Source: an uncultured Phascolarctobacterium sp. (GTDB lineage Bacteria; Bacillota; Negativicutes; Acidaminococcales; Acidaminococcaceae). From it: DNA of 64,000 bases. The stretch is from NCBI RefSeq assembly GCF_900753045.1, contig NZ_CAADXO010000043.1:1-64000 (forward strand). The letters are read 5' to 3'. Shown here one piece after another: positions 54,020 through 62,088 of this stretch (positions are counted from its first letter, which is position 1; each line of letters starts with the position of its first letter). The position numbers and the translations under genes are program-made. Under the pieces are notes generated by a model that was given only the letters and a program-made list of their open reading frames with translations, had not been told where the DNA came from and ran no database searches.

Positions 54020-56290
54020 ATGAGAAATTTAAACAAAAAGAAGATAGCCTTGCTCACTGCCTGCGTTGTCAGCGCAGTCGGCCATATGGCCTTTGCTGCG
54101 GAAGCAGATAATTACGATGAATACAGCGGTGCGGATTACGTTGTGACCGCGACGAAAACGCAGCTGGAGAAAAAAGAGGTTCCGCAAAGCGTTGAGGTAA
54201 TTACCGAGCAGAAGATTAAAGACCTCGGTGCCTACAGCGTACAGGATGCCTTGCGCCTGGCAAATAACATTGACGTGCAGGATAACGGTATGACCGGCAA
54301 TCAGGTACAGATGCGCGGCAACAGCACCATGCACACCCTGATTCTTGTCGACGGCAAGCGCATGGCAGCAGAAAATACGCAAAGCTCCAAAAATGCTTAT
54401 GAGCTGAAGCGCATCAACATTTCCGATGTTGAGCGTATCGAAATCATCCGCAGCAACGGCTCCGCCCTCTACGGCTCCGACGCTATCGGTGGCGTAATCA
54501 ACATCATCACTAAAAAATCTACCACCCCCAGCATCAGCGTCAACATGCACACCGGCACCAAGGATGAAGCAACCAGCTTTATGTATTCCTCCGGCAAGCA
54601 GGGCAAGCTGAGCCTGAAAATCGGTGGCGGTATCGAAAAGGTACGCAAGCTCGACAGCGGTGTTTACAAGACCTATTCTAAAAATTCTACGACCGGTGCA
54701 GTTACTTCAACCGATGCCAGCAGCACCAACATGTATGGCACACGTCGCTTTTTGAACACCGGCCTGAGCTATGCCTTTGATGATAACCATAGCCTTGATT
54801 TTGATATGAACTTCATGCGCGAGCAGCTTAAAAGCTTCTCCTGGAACAGCATGGGCTCCGATTACACCAACAAAGGCAGCATGGCTACCTTCGTAGCAAA
54901 GCAGGCTGCGGCAGGCGCTGTTAAATCCGCCCTTGCCAAACAGGGACTCACAAGCGATATGCCCGCTTATGAAGCAGCCTACAACGCTATGTATAACAAA
55001 ATGTATCCTGCAATGCTGGCGCAGATGCAGCAAAAATACGGCGATATGGCTATGCCGGAAAAATATCCCATGCTTTCCTCTCACTTCTATAACAACACCC
55101 GTTCCGATTACAGCTTAGGCTATAACGGCAAGGACGGTAAGCATGATTATAATTTCCGCACCTATTTCAGTGAGCTCCGCAAGGACAACACCTCCTGGTA
55201 TAAAAATCTGAATACCAATGCTGACAAGTTTGTTGACTTCGACCAGAACAATTACAAGCAGCTCGTTGTCGAAGGCAAGGATTCCTACAAAATGGATGAC
55301 AACAACACCCTGACCTTCGGCGCCGAATACAAAAAGGATATTATGAACGGCACGCATCTGAAGGGCCGCGGCAGTGATTTGCATGACGTAACCGTTAACG
55401 GCAAGAGCAAATCCTCATCTGAGGTATCCTCGGAAACAGCTGCCGTATATCTGCAGGATGAATGGAAGCTCGGCGACAAGCTGCTGCTGATTCCCGCAGT
55501 ACGCATTGACCACCATGATTCCTTCGGCACTCACACTTCTCCGAAGCTGGGCGCAACCTATAAATTAAGCGAAAATGCCCGCGTGAAAGCAAACTGGGGC
55601 AAGGGCTACCGCGCACCGACCTTATACGAACTGTATTCTCAGATGGAGAAGGTTGGCATGGCGCCGATGCCGGTAAACGTTATCGGTAATCCCGACCTGC
55701 AGCCTGAGGAAAGCACCAACTTTGATTTTGGCTTGGAGGCCGAAAAGGGTAAGGTTAACGGCAAGGTAACCTATTACCATAACAAAATAAAAAATATGAT
55801 TGACGGCGGTGACTATGATCCCGATAAGCTGGCGCAGAATATCATCTGGAGCCAGTATATCAACCGCGGTCAGGTAGAAATCAAAGGCTTGGAAAGTGAA
55901 ATCGGCTATAACTTCGATGAGCACTGGAGCGTAAGAGGCGTTTACAACTATCTGGATGCCAAGGATCTGGAAACCGGTGACCGCCTGGCCTACAGAGCAC
56001 GTCACAACGGCCTGATTCAGCTGACCTACACCGATGCCAAGGAAAATCCGCTGACCGTAAATCTGTATAACAGATATTACTTCAACTATCATCAGAGCAA
56101 CACCGACGGCTATCAGCAGGATTATTCCTACAGCACCACCGGTCTGACTGTCAGCAAGCAGTTCAATAAAAATTACCGCGTTTATGCCGGTGTAGATAAT
56201 ATCTTCAATAAATCCTTCCCGTATGATACCTATCATACCTACAGCATCGACGGCCGCACCTGGCGTGTCGGCGCAGAGATGACCTTTTAA
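54020..56290 (+). CDS. TonB-dependent outer-membrane receptor
   Basis: 756 aa. Signal peptide ending near MAFAAEA, TonB-box-like ADYVVTATK, plug domain about 50-165 (VPQSVEVITEQKIKDLG, QVQMRGN, VERIEIIRSNGSALYGSDAIGGVINIITKK), then a 22-strand-type barrel ending in a terminal Phe (VGAEMTF), the BAM recognition pattern. The layout is FepA/BtuB/HmuR-like. An insertion rich in Met and Ala (about 290-360) looks like a large extracellular loop. The ligand is unknown, but iron siderophore, haem or cobalamin are the family options. Start at ATG 54020 with AAGAGGTG upstream. Confidence 0.95.
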   Translation: MRNLNKKKIALLTACVVSAVGHMAFAAEADNYDEYSGADYVVTATKTQLEKKEVPQSVEVITEQKIKDLGAYSVQDALRLANNIDVQDNGMTGNQVQMRGNSTMHTLILVDGKRMAAENTQSSKNAYELKRINISDVERIEIIRSNGSALYGSDAIGGVINIITKKSTTPSISVNMHTGTKDEATSFMYSSGKQGKLSLKIGGGIEKVRKLDSGVYKTYSKNSTTGAVTSTDASSTNMYGTRRFLNTGLSYAFDDNHSLDFDMNFMREQLKSFSWNSMGSDYTNKGSMATFVAKQAAAGAVKSALAKQGLTSDMPAYEAAYNAMYNKMYPAMLAQMQQKYGDMAMPEKYPMLSSHFYNNTRSDYSLGYNGKDGKHDYNFRTYFSELRKDNTSWYKNLNTNADKFVDFDQNNYKQLVVEGKDSYKMDDNNTLTFGAEYKKDIMNGTHLKGRGSDLHDVTVNGKSKSSSEVSSETAAVYLQDEWKLGDKLLLIPAVRIDHHDSFGTHTSPKLGATYKLSENARVKANWGKGYRAPTLYELYSQMEKVGMAPMPVNVIGNPDLQPEESTNFDFGLEAEKGKVNGKVTYYHNKIKNMIDGGDYDPDKLAQNIIWSQYINRGQVEIKGLESEIGYNFDEHWSVRGVYNYLDAKDLETGDRLAYRARHNGLIQLTYTDAKENPLTVNLYNRYYFNYHQSNTDGYQQDYSYSTTGLTVSKQFNKNYRVYAGVDNIFNKSFPYDTYHTYSIDGRTWRVGAEMTF

Positions 56291-56317
56291 TTAGAGTTTT
56301 GATTCCATAATATACAG

Positions 56318-56353
56318 CATACTGCTCCTTTCTGTACTTTGGGGAGCAGTATG
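56318..56353 (+). other. Stem-loop between the receptor gene and exbB
   Basis: CATACTGCTCC (56318-56328) and GGAGCAGTATG (56343-56353) form a perfect 11-bp stem without a T-tract. It probably reduces or stabilises read-through into exbB rather than terminating fully. Confidence 0.6.
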
Positions 56354-56400
56354 CACCTCCTGTAAAAGTACGACAGCATTTGTAGATTTGTGAGGAAAAT

Positions 56401-57021
56401 ATGCAGGCAATAACAGATTTGATAATGTACTTTCAAAAGGGCGGACTGGTCATGTGGCCGTTGTTCGCCTGTTCTATAACTGTGATAGCAATCGCCATTG
56501 AGCGGTTTATATATTATAAGAGCGTGGACAGCGGCGCTGTCTTTGCCTCCCGCTATTGCGCCGCTGTGCGCAGCGGTGATTTTGCTGTAGCGACGGAGCT
56601 GGCGCGCAAGGGCAGCGGTCAGTGTGCGCAGATGCTTGCCGATGTGGCGGCTGTTGCCGGCGGTAAGGCAGAAAAGAGCGCCTTCCTCGAAAGCCGTGCC
56701 GGTATTTTTATGGCGACATTGCGCGATAAGCTGGATTACCTGGGCATTATTGTAACGATGTCCCCGCTTTTGGGACTGCTGGGCACTATCGTGGGCATGA
56801 TCGGTGCCTTCAGCATTTTCAACGTAGAAGCGGGTGCGCCGATGGCGATTACCGGCGGTATCGGTGAAGCGTTGATTGCGACGGCGACAGGCTTATGCGT
56901 GGCCATTCTTTCGCTGTGCGCGCATTCCTACTTCGCCCACCGCATGGACAACATGATTACGGATATGGAGCAGTGCTTCAGCGCGCTGCTGGAGGCTGAA
57001 ACAAGGAGAGCAAGATCATGA
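56401..57021 (+). CDS. exbB: ExbB (MotA/TolQ/ExbB proton channel)
   Basis: 206-aa inner-membrane component of the TonB energiser. Three helices: about 15-33 (GGLVMWPLFACSITVIAIAIERF), 120-142 and 155-180. The conserved MSPLLGLLGTIVGMIGAF and GGIGEALIATATGL stretches are diagnostic. GAGG ribosome site; 4-nt overlap with exbD. Confidence 0.95.
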   Translation: MQAITDLIMYFQKGGLVMWPLFACSITVIAIAIERFIYYKSVDSGAVFASRYCAAVRSGDFAVATELARKGSGQCAQMLADVAAVAGGKAEKSAFLESRAGIFMATLRDKLDYLGIIVTMSPLLGLLGTIVGMIGAFSIFNVEAGAPMAITGGIGEALIATATGLCVAILSLCAHSYFAHRMDNMITDMEQCFSALLEAETRRARS

Positions 57022-57425
57022 AGCTGCGAGATGTGCGTAACAGGAAAACGCCGCCGCTGATGATTATCCCGATGATTGATATTATGTTCTTCCTGTTGGT
57101 CTTTTTTATGCTGAGCACGATGTATATGATTGACCTGAAAACGATTCCGGTGAAGCTGCCGCAGGCCAAAAATGCGGCGACGGATACTACGACAACCTTC
57201 GCCGTGACCATGAAGGCCGACGGCAGCCTGTATCTGGGCGATGCCAAGACGGATGCGGAGGCCTTGGCGCTGCAGGCAGGGTTGGAGCAGAAGAAGAACA
57301 AAAACTTCGCCGTGGTTATCCGTGCGGAAAAGGCGCTGGAGTACGGCGAAGTGATTAAGCTGGTAGATAAGCTGAAAGGTGCGGGCGTATCGCGCTTCGG
57401 CCTGGCGACGGATGGCGGTAAGTAA
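57018..57425 (+). CDS. exbD: ExbD (biopolymer transport protein)
   Basis: 135 aa. One N-terminal helix carrying the essential Asp (MIPMIDIMFFLLVFFMLST), then the periplasmic domain with FAVTMKADGSLYLGD and VIRAEKALEYGEVIKLVDKLKGAG. Coupled to exbB by an ATGA overlap; tonB starts 2 nt after its stop. Confidence 0.95.
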   Translation: MKLRDVRNRKTPPLMIIPMIDIMFFLLVFFMLSTMYMIDLKTIPVKLPQAKNAATDTTTTFAVTMKADGSLYLGDAKTDAEALALQAGLEQKKNKNFAVVIRAEKALEYGEVIKLVDKLKGAGVSRFGLATDGGK

Positions 57426-57427
57426 CG

Positions 57428-58186
57428 ATGAAGCAGATAGAAAAGCTGCAGGCTAAGGCACGTCAGCGCTTTGGCTTTTGCGGTTCGCTGATAATACATT
57501 TTATATTGTTCGTCGCGCTGGCGTTTTCAGGCGTTTTTGCTATGCAGCCGCCTGCTGCGGATGCTGACACCGTGGTGTTCTTTGATGCCGGCGGAGGCGG
57601 CGGTGGCGACGAAGTTGTTGCCGATGCTGCCGAAGATGGCGAGGAGCAGGTAGAGGAAGTCGTGGAAGAAGAAACGATTACTCTGCCTGACGGCAAGATA
57701 GAGCATAAGCAGGTTGTGAAGCATGTAGTGAAGCATGTGCCTGCAGGCGGCAAGAAGGGCAGCGGCGGCGGTCACGGAACCGGCCATGGCACAGGCAGCG
57801 GCAGCGGCGTTGGTCCCGGCAGCGGCAGTGGCAGCGGTGGCGGTCACGGCGCAGGCCATGGCACCGGCGTAGGCGACGGAGCAGGCCCCGGCATTGCCCG
57901 CAATCCCAAGGTGCCTCCGCGCGTAGCCTCAACTGCGGCTCCTGCTTATCCGCAGGCGCTGCGTGATGCGGGAATCGGTGGGCGCGTTGTCGTGCGTGGC
58001 GTTGTAGGCATTGATGGGCGCGTAGAAAGCGCCGAAGTAGTGCGCTCCAGCGGCAACAGCACTCTGGATAACAACGCCCTCAGCGCCTTCTATAAATGGC
58101 GCTTCAGCCCCGCCAAAAACGACGCCGGCCAAAAAGTACGCTGCTACTTCGTACAAGGCTTCCCGTTTGTAATTGAATATAAATAA
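57428..58186 (+). CDS. tonB: TonB with Gly/Ser/His-rich periplasmic linker
   Basis: 252 aa. Membrane anchor about 17-38, an acidic segment (about 60-85), and a linker (about 107-157) made of Gly, Ser, His and Thr repeats such as GHGTGHGTGSGSG. The usual Pro-Glu/Pro-Lys rod is absent. The C-terminal TonB domain is clear: PAYPQALRDAGIGGRVVVRGVVGIDGRVESAEVV, then LDNNALSAFYKWRFSPAKN. It energises the receptor encoded upstream. Last gene of the exb-ton unit. Confidence 0.93.
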   Translation: MKQIEKLQAKARQRFGFCGSLIIHFILFVALAFSGVFAMQPPAADADTVVFFDAGGGGGGDEVVADAAEDGEEQVEEVVEEETITLPDGKIEHKQVVKHVVKHVPAGGKKGSGGGHGTGHGTGSGSGVGPGSGSGSGGGHGAGHGTGVGDGAGPGIARNPKVPPRVASTAAPAYPQALRDAGIGGRVVVRGVVGIDGRVESAEVVRSSGNSTLDNNALSAFYKWRFSPAKNDAGQKVRCYFVQGFPFVIEYK

Positions 58187-58559
58187 AAGGCTTGCACGCG
58201 AAAACTAGGCATAATGTTATAGAACGCAAACGTAGGCGCTGCGCAGACTGGAACGGACGACGGGGCCGCAAGAACCACGATGTCAAGCGAACAGCGCTTG
58301 TAACGGACAGGCACAGGAATTTTTCGCTGGAGCGTTGACGCTTTCTTCGGACGCACGCCATGCAAAAATCAGCGACGTGAAAAATTTAGCGAATCTAGTC
58401 GCCGGAATCCAGCGGAGCAGCCGTTAAGGGCGTTTTTTGGATACTTTTTGCCGCCCTGGGCAAAAAGTATCATAGCACGCAAGCGTAAGGAAGCACGCAG
58501 CACTTCGCATTAAACATTAATAATAACCCTCAATAACTATAACCCATAAGGAGAAAAAC
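58187..58559. other. Intergenic stretch between tonB and the nitrogenase-like genes
   Basis: 373 nt without a credible gene. G+C-rich with many short palindromes, ending in the perfect 13-bp hairpin GATACTTTTTGCC (58440-58452)/GGCAAAAAGTATC (58459-58471). The final 60 nt are AT-rich (TTAAACATTAATAATAACC) and may hold the promoter of the next operon, but I cannot fix a -35/-10 pair. The palindrome-rich part looks like a dispersed repeat. Confidence 0.5.
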
Positions 58560-59324
58560 ATGAGAAAAATAGCAATCTACGGTAAAGGCGGCATTGGCAA
58601 ATCCACCACCACCTCCAACCTCTCCGCAGCCCTCGCATTAAAAGGCTACAAAGTAATGCAAGTAGGCTGCGACCCCAAAAGCGACAGCACCAAAAACCTC
58701 ATGGAAGGCAAACGCATCCCCACAGTATTAGAACAACTGAAAGCAAAAGGCGAAGCCTTGAAACTCGAAGACATCGTCTTTGAAGGCTTCGGCGGCGTTC
58801 TGTGCGTAGAAGCCGGCGGCCCCACCCCCGGCATCGGCTGTGCAGGCCGCGGCATCATCTCCGCCTTCGAAAAGCTGGCCGAGCTGGAAGCCTTTGAAAC
58901 CTACAAGCCTGACATCGTCATCTACGACGTCTTAGGCGACGTAGTCTGCGGCGGCTTCGCCATGCCCATTCGCGGAGGCTACGCACGCGAGGTATTCATC
59001 GTGTCCTCCGGCGAAATGATGGCCCTCTACGCGGCAAGCAACATCGCCCAGGCCATCAAAAACTTCGGCCGTCGCGGCTACGCACGCTTAAAGGGCATCA
59101 TCCTCAACGCCAAAAACATTGAGAATGAGCAGGAGCTGGTAGCTAATGCTGCTGCAGAAATCGGCACCGAGGTTGTGCAGTACGTACCGCGCAGCGGCGA
59201 CATCCAAATCGCCGAAAATCAGGGCGGTACCGTCAGCGAATTTGTCAAGGACTCCCCGATGGTACAGGTATATAACGAGCTGGCCGAGCGAGTGCTGGCT
59301 ATGAGCGAGGACGAAGAAGAATAG
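58560..59324 (+). CDS. NifH-like reductase iron protein
   Basis: 254-aa NifH/BchL/CfbC-superfamily ATPase. P-loop GKGGIGKST (8-16), VGCDPKSDST (36-44), and both cysteines that hold the subunit-bridging [4Fe-4S] cluster: GIGCAGRGI (Cys94) and DVVCGGFAMPIR (Cys130). Predicted role: ATP-driven one-electron donor to the NifDK-like partner that follows. It is shorter than NifH (about 290) at the C-terminus and near BchL/CfbC size. AAGGAG ribosome site. NifD-like follows by 10 nt. Not a classical nitrogenase iron protein, judging by its operon. Confidence 0.93.
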   Translation: MRKIAIYGKGGIGKSTTTSNLSAALALKGYKVMQVGCDPKSDSTKNLMEGKRIPTVLEQLKAKGEALKLEDIVFEGFGGVLCVEAGGPTPGIGCAGRGIISAFEKLAELEAFETYKPDIVIYDVLGDVVCGGFAMPIRGGYAREVFIVSSGEMMALYAASNIAQAIKNFGRRGYARLKGIILNAKNIENEQELVANAAAEIGTEVVQYVPRSGDIQIAENQGGTVSEFVKDSPMVQVYNELAERVLAMSEDEEE

Positions 59325-59334
59325 GAGGCAGTAC

Positions 59335-60846
59335 ATGGGCTTAAAGGAAGATGCAATGTGGAAGATGGCCGAAAAAATGGGCATGCCCAAAAGTGCCATC
59401 GAAGCCATTAAGGCAAAGCAGAAAAACGGCGACAAGAGCGCTATGCCAGACATGGGAAAAATGATGAGCATGCTGCAGGCCATGAAGGGTGACAAGAAGG
59501 ACGAAATGCGCAAAATGGCCGAGAAAATGGGCATGCCGCCGCAGGCTGCAGGCATGGACGGCAACGAAATCTTAGGCCGTCTGAACCGCCTGAGCAAGGT
59601 GCAGACAATCAAGGATGTGCCCCAGCTCACAACAGCGCTGTTCCCCGGCACCCACTGTCCGCTGATGGGCGCGGCGATGGTGGCAGGCGGTATCGATGAT
59701 TGCCTGCTGGTTATCGTAGGCACGGACGAATGCAGCTATTACACCAAAAGCCTCACCATCAACGAGCGCTACGGCGGTATTGCGGGACGCTGCGTTTCCG
59801 TTGTACTCGACAGCCATGATGTAACCTTCGGCAGCACCGAAAGCATGCACAAGGCGTTCAAAGAAATTGTGGCGGAATATCAGCCTAAATGCGTGATGCT
59901 CGTTACCACCTGCGTAATTGAGGTAATCGGCGACGATTACGATGCCATTGCCGCAGAGCTGACCAAGCAGTACAGCATTCCGGTGATGGCGGTGCACACC
60001 GAGCACTTTAAGTGCGAGGACCACTTCCCCGGTCTGGAGCGCGCTATCACTGCCTGCGCCGCAATGATGCAAAAGCAGGACTGCGACGGCAGCGTCAACG
60101 TTCTGGGCCAGCGCATGGGCAACTTTGCCGACACGGAGCTGCACGCATTTTTGCAGGTAGCAGGCGTCAAGCTGGGCGTACAGCTGCCTAGCGGCTGCAC
60201 TGCCGAGGAAATCCGCCGTGCTCCCGCAGCAAAGGTGAACATCGTCGTGCATGATATCGCACTGCCGTTGGCACAGACTATGCAGGAGCAGTACGGCATT
60301 CCTTACGTTTACTTCAACCGCTTCGCCGCACCGGAAAAAATTCTGCAGACCTATCAGCATCTGTTTAATTATCTGGAGCTGCCGCTGCCTGCGGAGATTG
60401 GCGCTAAGTTTGAGGAATGCAAGGCGCTGGAGCAGAAGGTGCTGCCTGACGTAAAGGGTGTGCCCTACATCTACGGCAACACGCAGTATGATTGCTTTGA
60501 GCTCAACAGCTATCTGTGCAGCCTGGGCCTGGTGCCGCAGCTGATTCAGAGCAATAAGCTGAGCGAGGCTAATTTTGCGGATATCAAAAGCATTCTGGCG
60601 CAAACCGACCCGTACATCTGCAAGGCGGCGAATATCGCACCGCTGCAATACGTTTACGACGTACTGCATCCGTGGTTCTACATGGGCCATGAGTTAGGTG
60701 AGCGCCTGCGCCGTAAGGGCATTGCTCTGCTGCACAGCGACCCGGCAGGCAAAATGCTGGGCTTTGAATGCAGCACCTTCATGCTGCAGGCAGTAGCAAA
60801 GGCAGTCGCTGATGCAAAAAAATTCAGAGAGGAGGCCGGCCTGTGA
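59335..60846 (+). CDS. NifD-like catalytic subunit with Met-rich N-terminal extension
   Basis: 503 aa. Residues 1-90 form a Met/Lys-rich extension containing KMAEKMGMP twice (10-18 and 60-68). From about 95 the nitrogenase component-1 fold begins. It keeps three cysteines at positions equivalent, by eye, to the NifD P-cluster ligands: GTHCPLMG (Cys108), TDECSYYTKSL (Cys133) and TTCVIEVIGDD (Cys193). The segment LPSGCTAEEIRRAPAAKVNI matches the NifD/E/BchN middle domain. I cannot identify the FeMo-cofactor His or Cys with confidence. The predicted partner is the next gene, which overlaps it by 4 nt. Substrate unknown. Confidence 0.9.
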   Translation: MGLKEDAMWKMAEKMGMPKSAIEAIKAKQKNGDKSAMPDMGKMMSMLQAMKGDKKDEMRKMAEKMGMPPQAAGMDGNEILGRLNRLSKVQTIKDVPQLTTALFPGTHCPLMGAAMVAGGIDDCLLVIVGTDECSYYTKSLTINERYGGIAGRCVSVVLDSHDVTFGSTESMHKAFKEIVAEYQPKCVMLVTTCVIEVIGDDYDAIAAELTKQYSIPVMAVHTEHFKCEDHFPGLERAITACAAMMQKQDCDGSVNVLGQRMGNFADTELHAFLQVAGVKLGVQLPSGCTAEEIRRAPAAKVNIVVHDIALPLAQTMQEQYGIPYVYFNRFAAPEKILQTYQHLFNYLELPLPAEIGAKFEECKALEQKVLPDVKGVPYIYGNTQYDCFELNSYLCSLGLVPQLIQSNKLSEANFADIKSILAQTDPYICKAANIAPLQYVYDVLHPWFYMGHELGERLRRKGIALLHSDPAGKMLGFECSTFMLQAVAKAVADAKKFREEAGL

Positions 60847-62066
60847 GCTTAGTAAGATTTTTACCGACACCGTCGGACAGAATGGGAATTATCTGGAGCC
60901 TTTTGGCCGTACAGGGTGCTATCGTGCTGGAATACGGCCCCGCCGGAACCACACACTATAGCATGGGCTTATACGGAGGCTTGGGGCTGCGCTTTCAAAA
61001 CCGCCTCTTCACCACGCATATGAGCGAGGATGATGTTGTTATGGGTGACGTAACACGTCTGGAGGATGCGCTTGTCGAACTGGATAAAAGCTATGCGCCG
61101 AAGGTTATTTTTGTCGTAGCATCTTCCGTAACTGCCGTCATTGGCACCGACATCAAGGGCGTGTGCCGTTATATGCAAAATGAGGTCAAGGCTAAGCTGG
61201 TGGCCTTCGAGCAGGGAGGCTTCCGCGGTGATTACAGTGTCGGCTTGGCGGAAACCTATAAGCTGCTGGTACGCAATCTGCCGCAGAAGGGCGTGGCGCA
61301 GGAAGATGGCGTATACAATATCATCGGCGCCTCTGCGTGGCGTTACCGCATGGCGAGCGACATCTGGGAGGTGAAAAACCTGCTGGGTGAAGCGCTGGGC
61401 CTGCGCTGCAATGCCTGCCTCTGCTGCGACACGAGCGTAGACGAGCTGCAGGCTATGGGCAAGGCACAGGTAAATATTGTGCTGGGCAACGAAGGCCTTG
61501 CCGCTGCCAAATACCTTGAAGAAAAGTTCGGCACGCCGTATGTTTACGCTGTTCCCTACGGCTACAGCGGCACCGTAAGCTTTCTGGAGCAGGTCGGTGC
61601 AGCGGTTGGCAAGGATCCTGAGCCTATGGTGCTGATGCGCATCAAAATGAAGGAAAAGGGCATGTCCATGCTCAGCATGTTTGCTATGATGGGCGGCAGC
61701 AAGCTCAGACAGGCCGTAATTAAGGGTGATTATGACCTGGTGCAGGGTGTGGGCGCTTTTCTGGAGCAGGCAGGCATCAGCGTGACGCACAAAATGTGTG
61801 CGCACAGCCTGAAGGCTATCACCGAGCCGACGGCAGACGTAGAAGCCTACGCCGAGGAGGGCGAATGGCTGCAGGAAATCCGTGAGCTGCACGACACGCT
61901 GCTTTTTGCGGACGATGTGGCGCTTACGCAGGCAGATGCAAGCAACATGAAGGTGCTCATCAGCGCGCCGTTTATGAACGGCGTGGTAGCAACGCACCTG
62001 CCGTTTATGGGCGAAAAGGGTGCAGACTTCCTGCTGGAGCAAATCCAGGGTTATTATCAAAAGTAA
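60843..62066 (+). CDS. NifK-like subunit lacking cluster cysteines
   Basis: 407 aa, GTG start overlapping the previous stop (GTGA). The nitrogenase component-1 fold is recognisable by YGPAGTTHYSMG, FTTHMSEDDVVMGDVTRLEDAL, VASSVTAVIGTDI and VAFEQGGFRGDY. The three NifK cysteine positions align by eye to non-cysteines: Ser/Asp near 11-12, Thr36-Thr37 and Ser94-Ser95. A CNACLCC cluster at about 189-195 is an unusual extra Cys group. Shorter than NifK (about 520), closer to BchB/NifN-like sizes. Expected to form a heterotetramer with the NifD-like chain. Followed by flavodoxin. Confidence 0.88.
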   Translation: MSLVRFLPTPSDRMGIIWSLLAVQGAIVLEYGPAGTTHYSMGLYGGLGLRFQNRLFTTHMSEDDVVMGDVTRLEDALVELDKSYAPKVIFVVASSVTAVIGTDIKGVCRYMQNEVKAKLVAFEQGGFRGDYSVGLAETYKLLVRNLPQKGVAQEDGVYNIIGASAWRYRMASDIWEVKNLLGEALGLRCNACLCCDTSVDELQAMGKAQVNIVLGNEGLAAAKYLEEKFGTPYVYAVPYGYSGTVSFLEQVGAAVGKDPEPMVLMRIKMKEKGMSMLSMFAMMGGSKLRQAVIKGDYDLVQGVGAFLEQAGISVTHKMCAHSLKAITEPTADVEAYAEEGEWLQEIRELHDTLLFADDVALTQADASNMKVLISAPFMNGVVATHLPFMGEKGADFLLEQIQGYYQK

Positions 62067-62088
62067 AAGGCAAAAGGAGGACACTATC

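Noticed and set aside
58560..62066. Molybdenum nitrogenase for N2 fixation
   Set aside because: No NifB, NifEN or other cofactor-assembly genes are present, the NifK-like chain lacks P-cluster cysteines, and both component-1 chains are divergent. Nitrogen fixation is therefore not supported.
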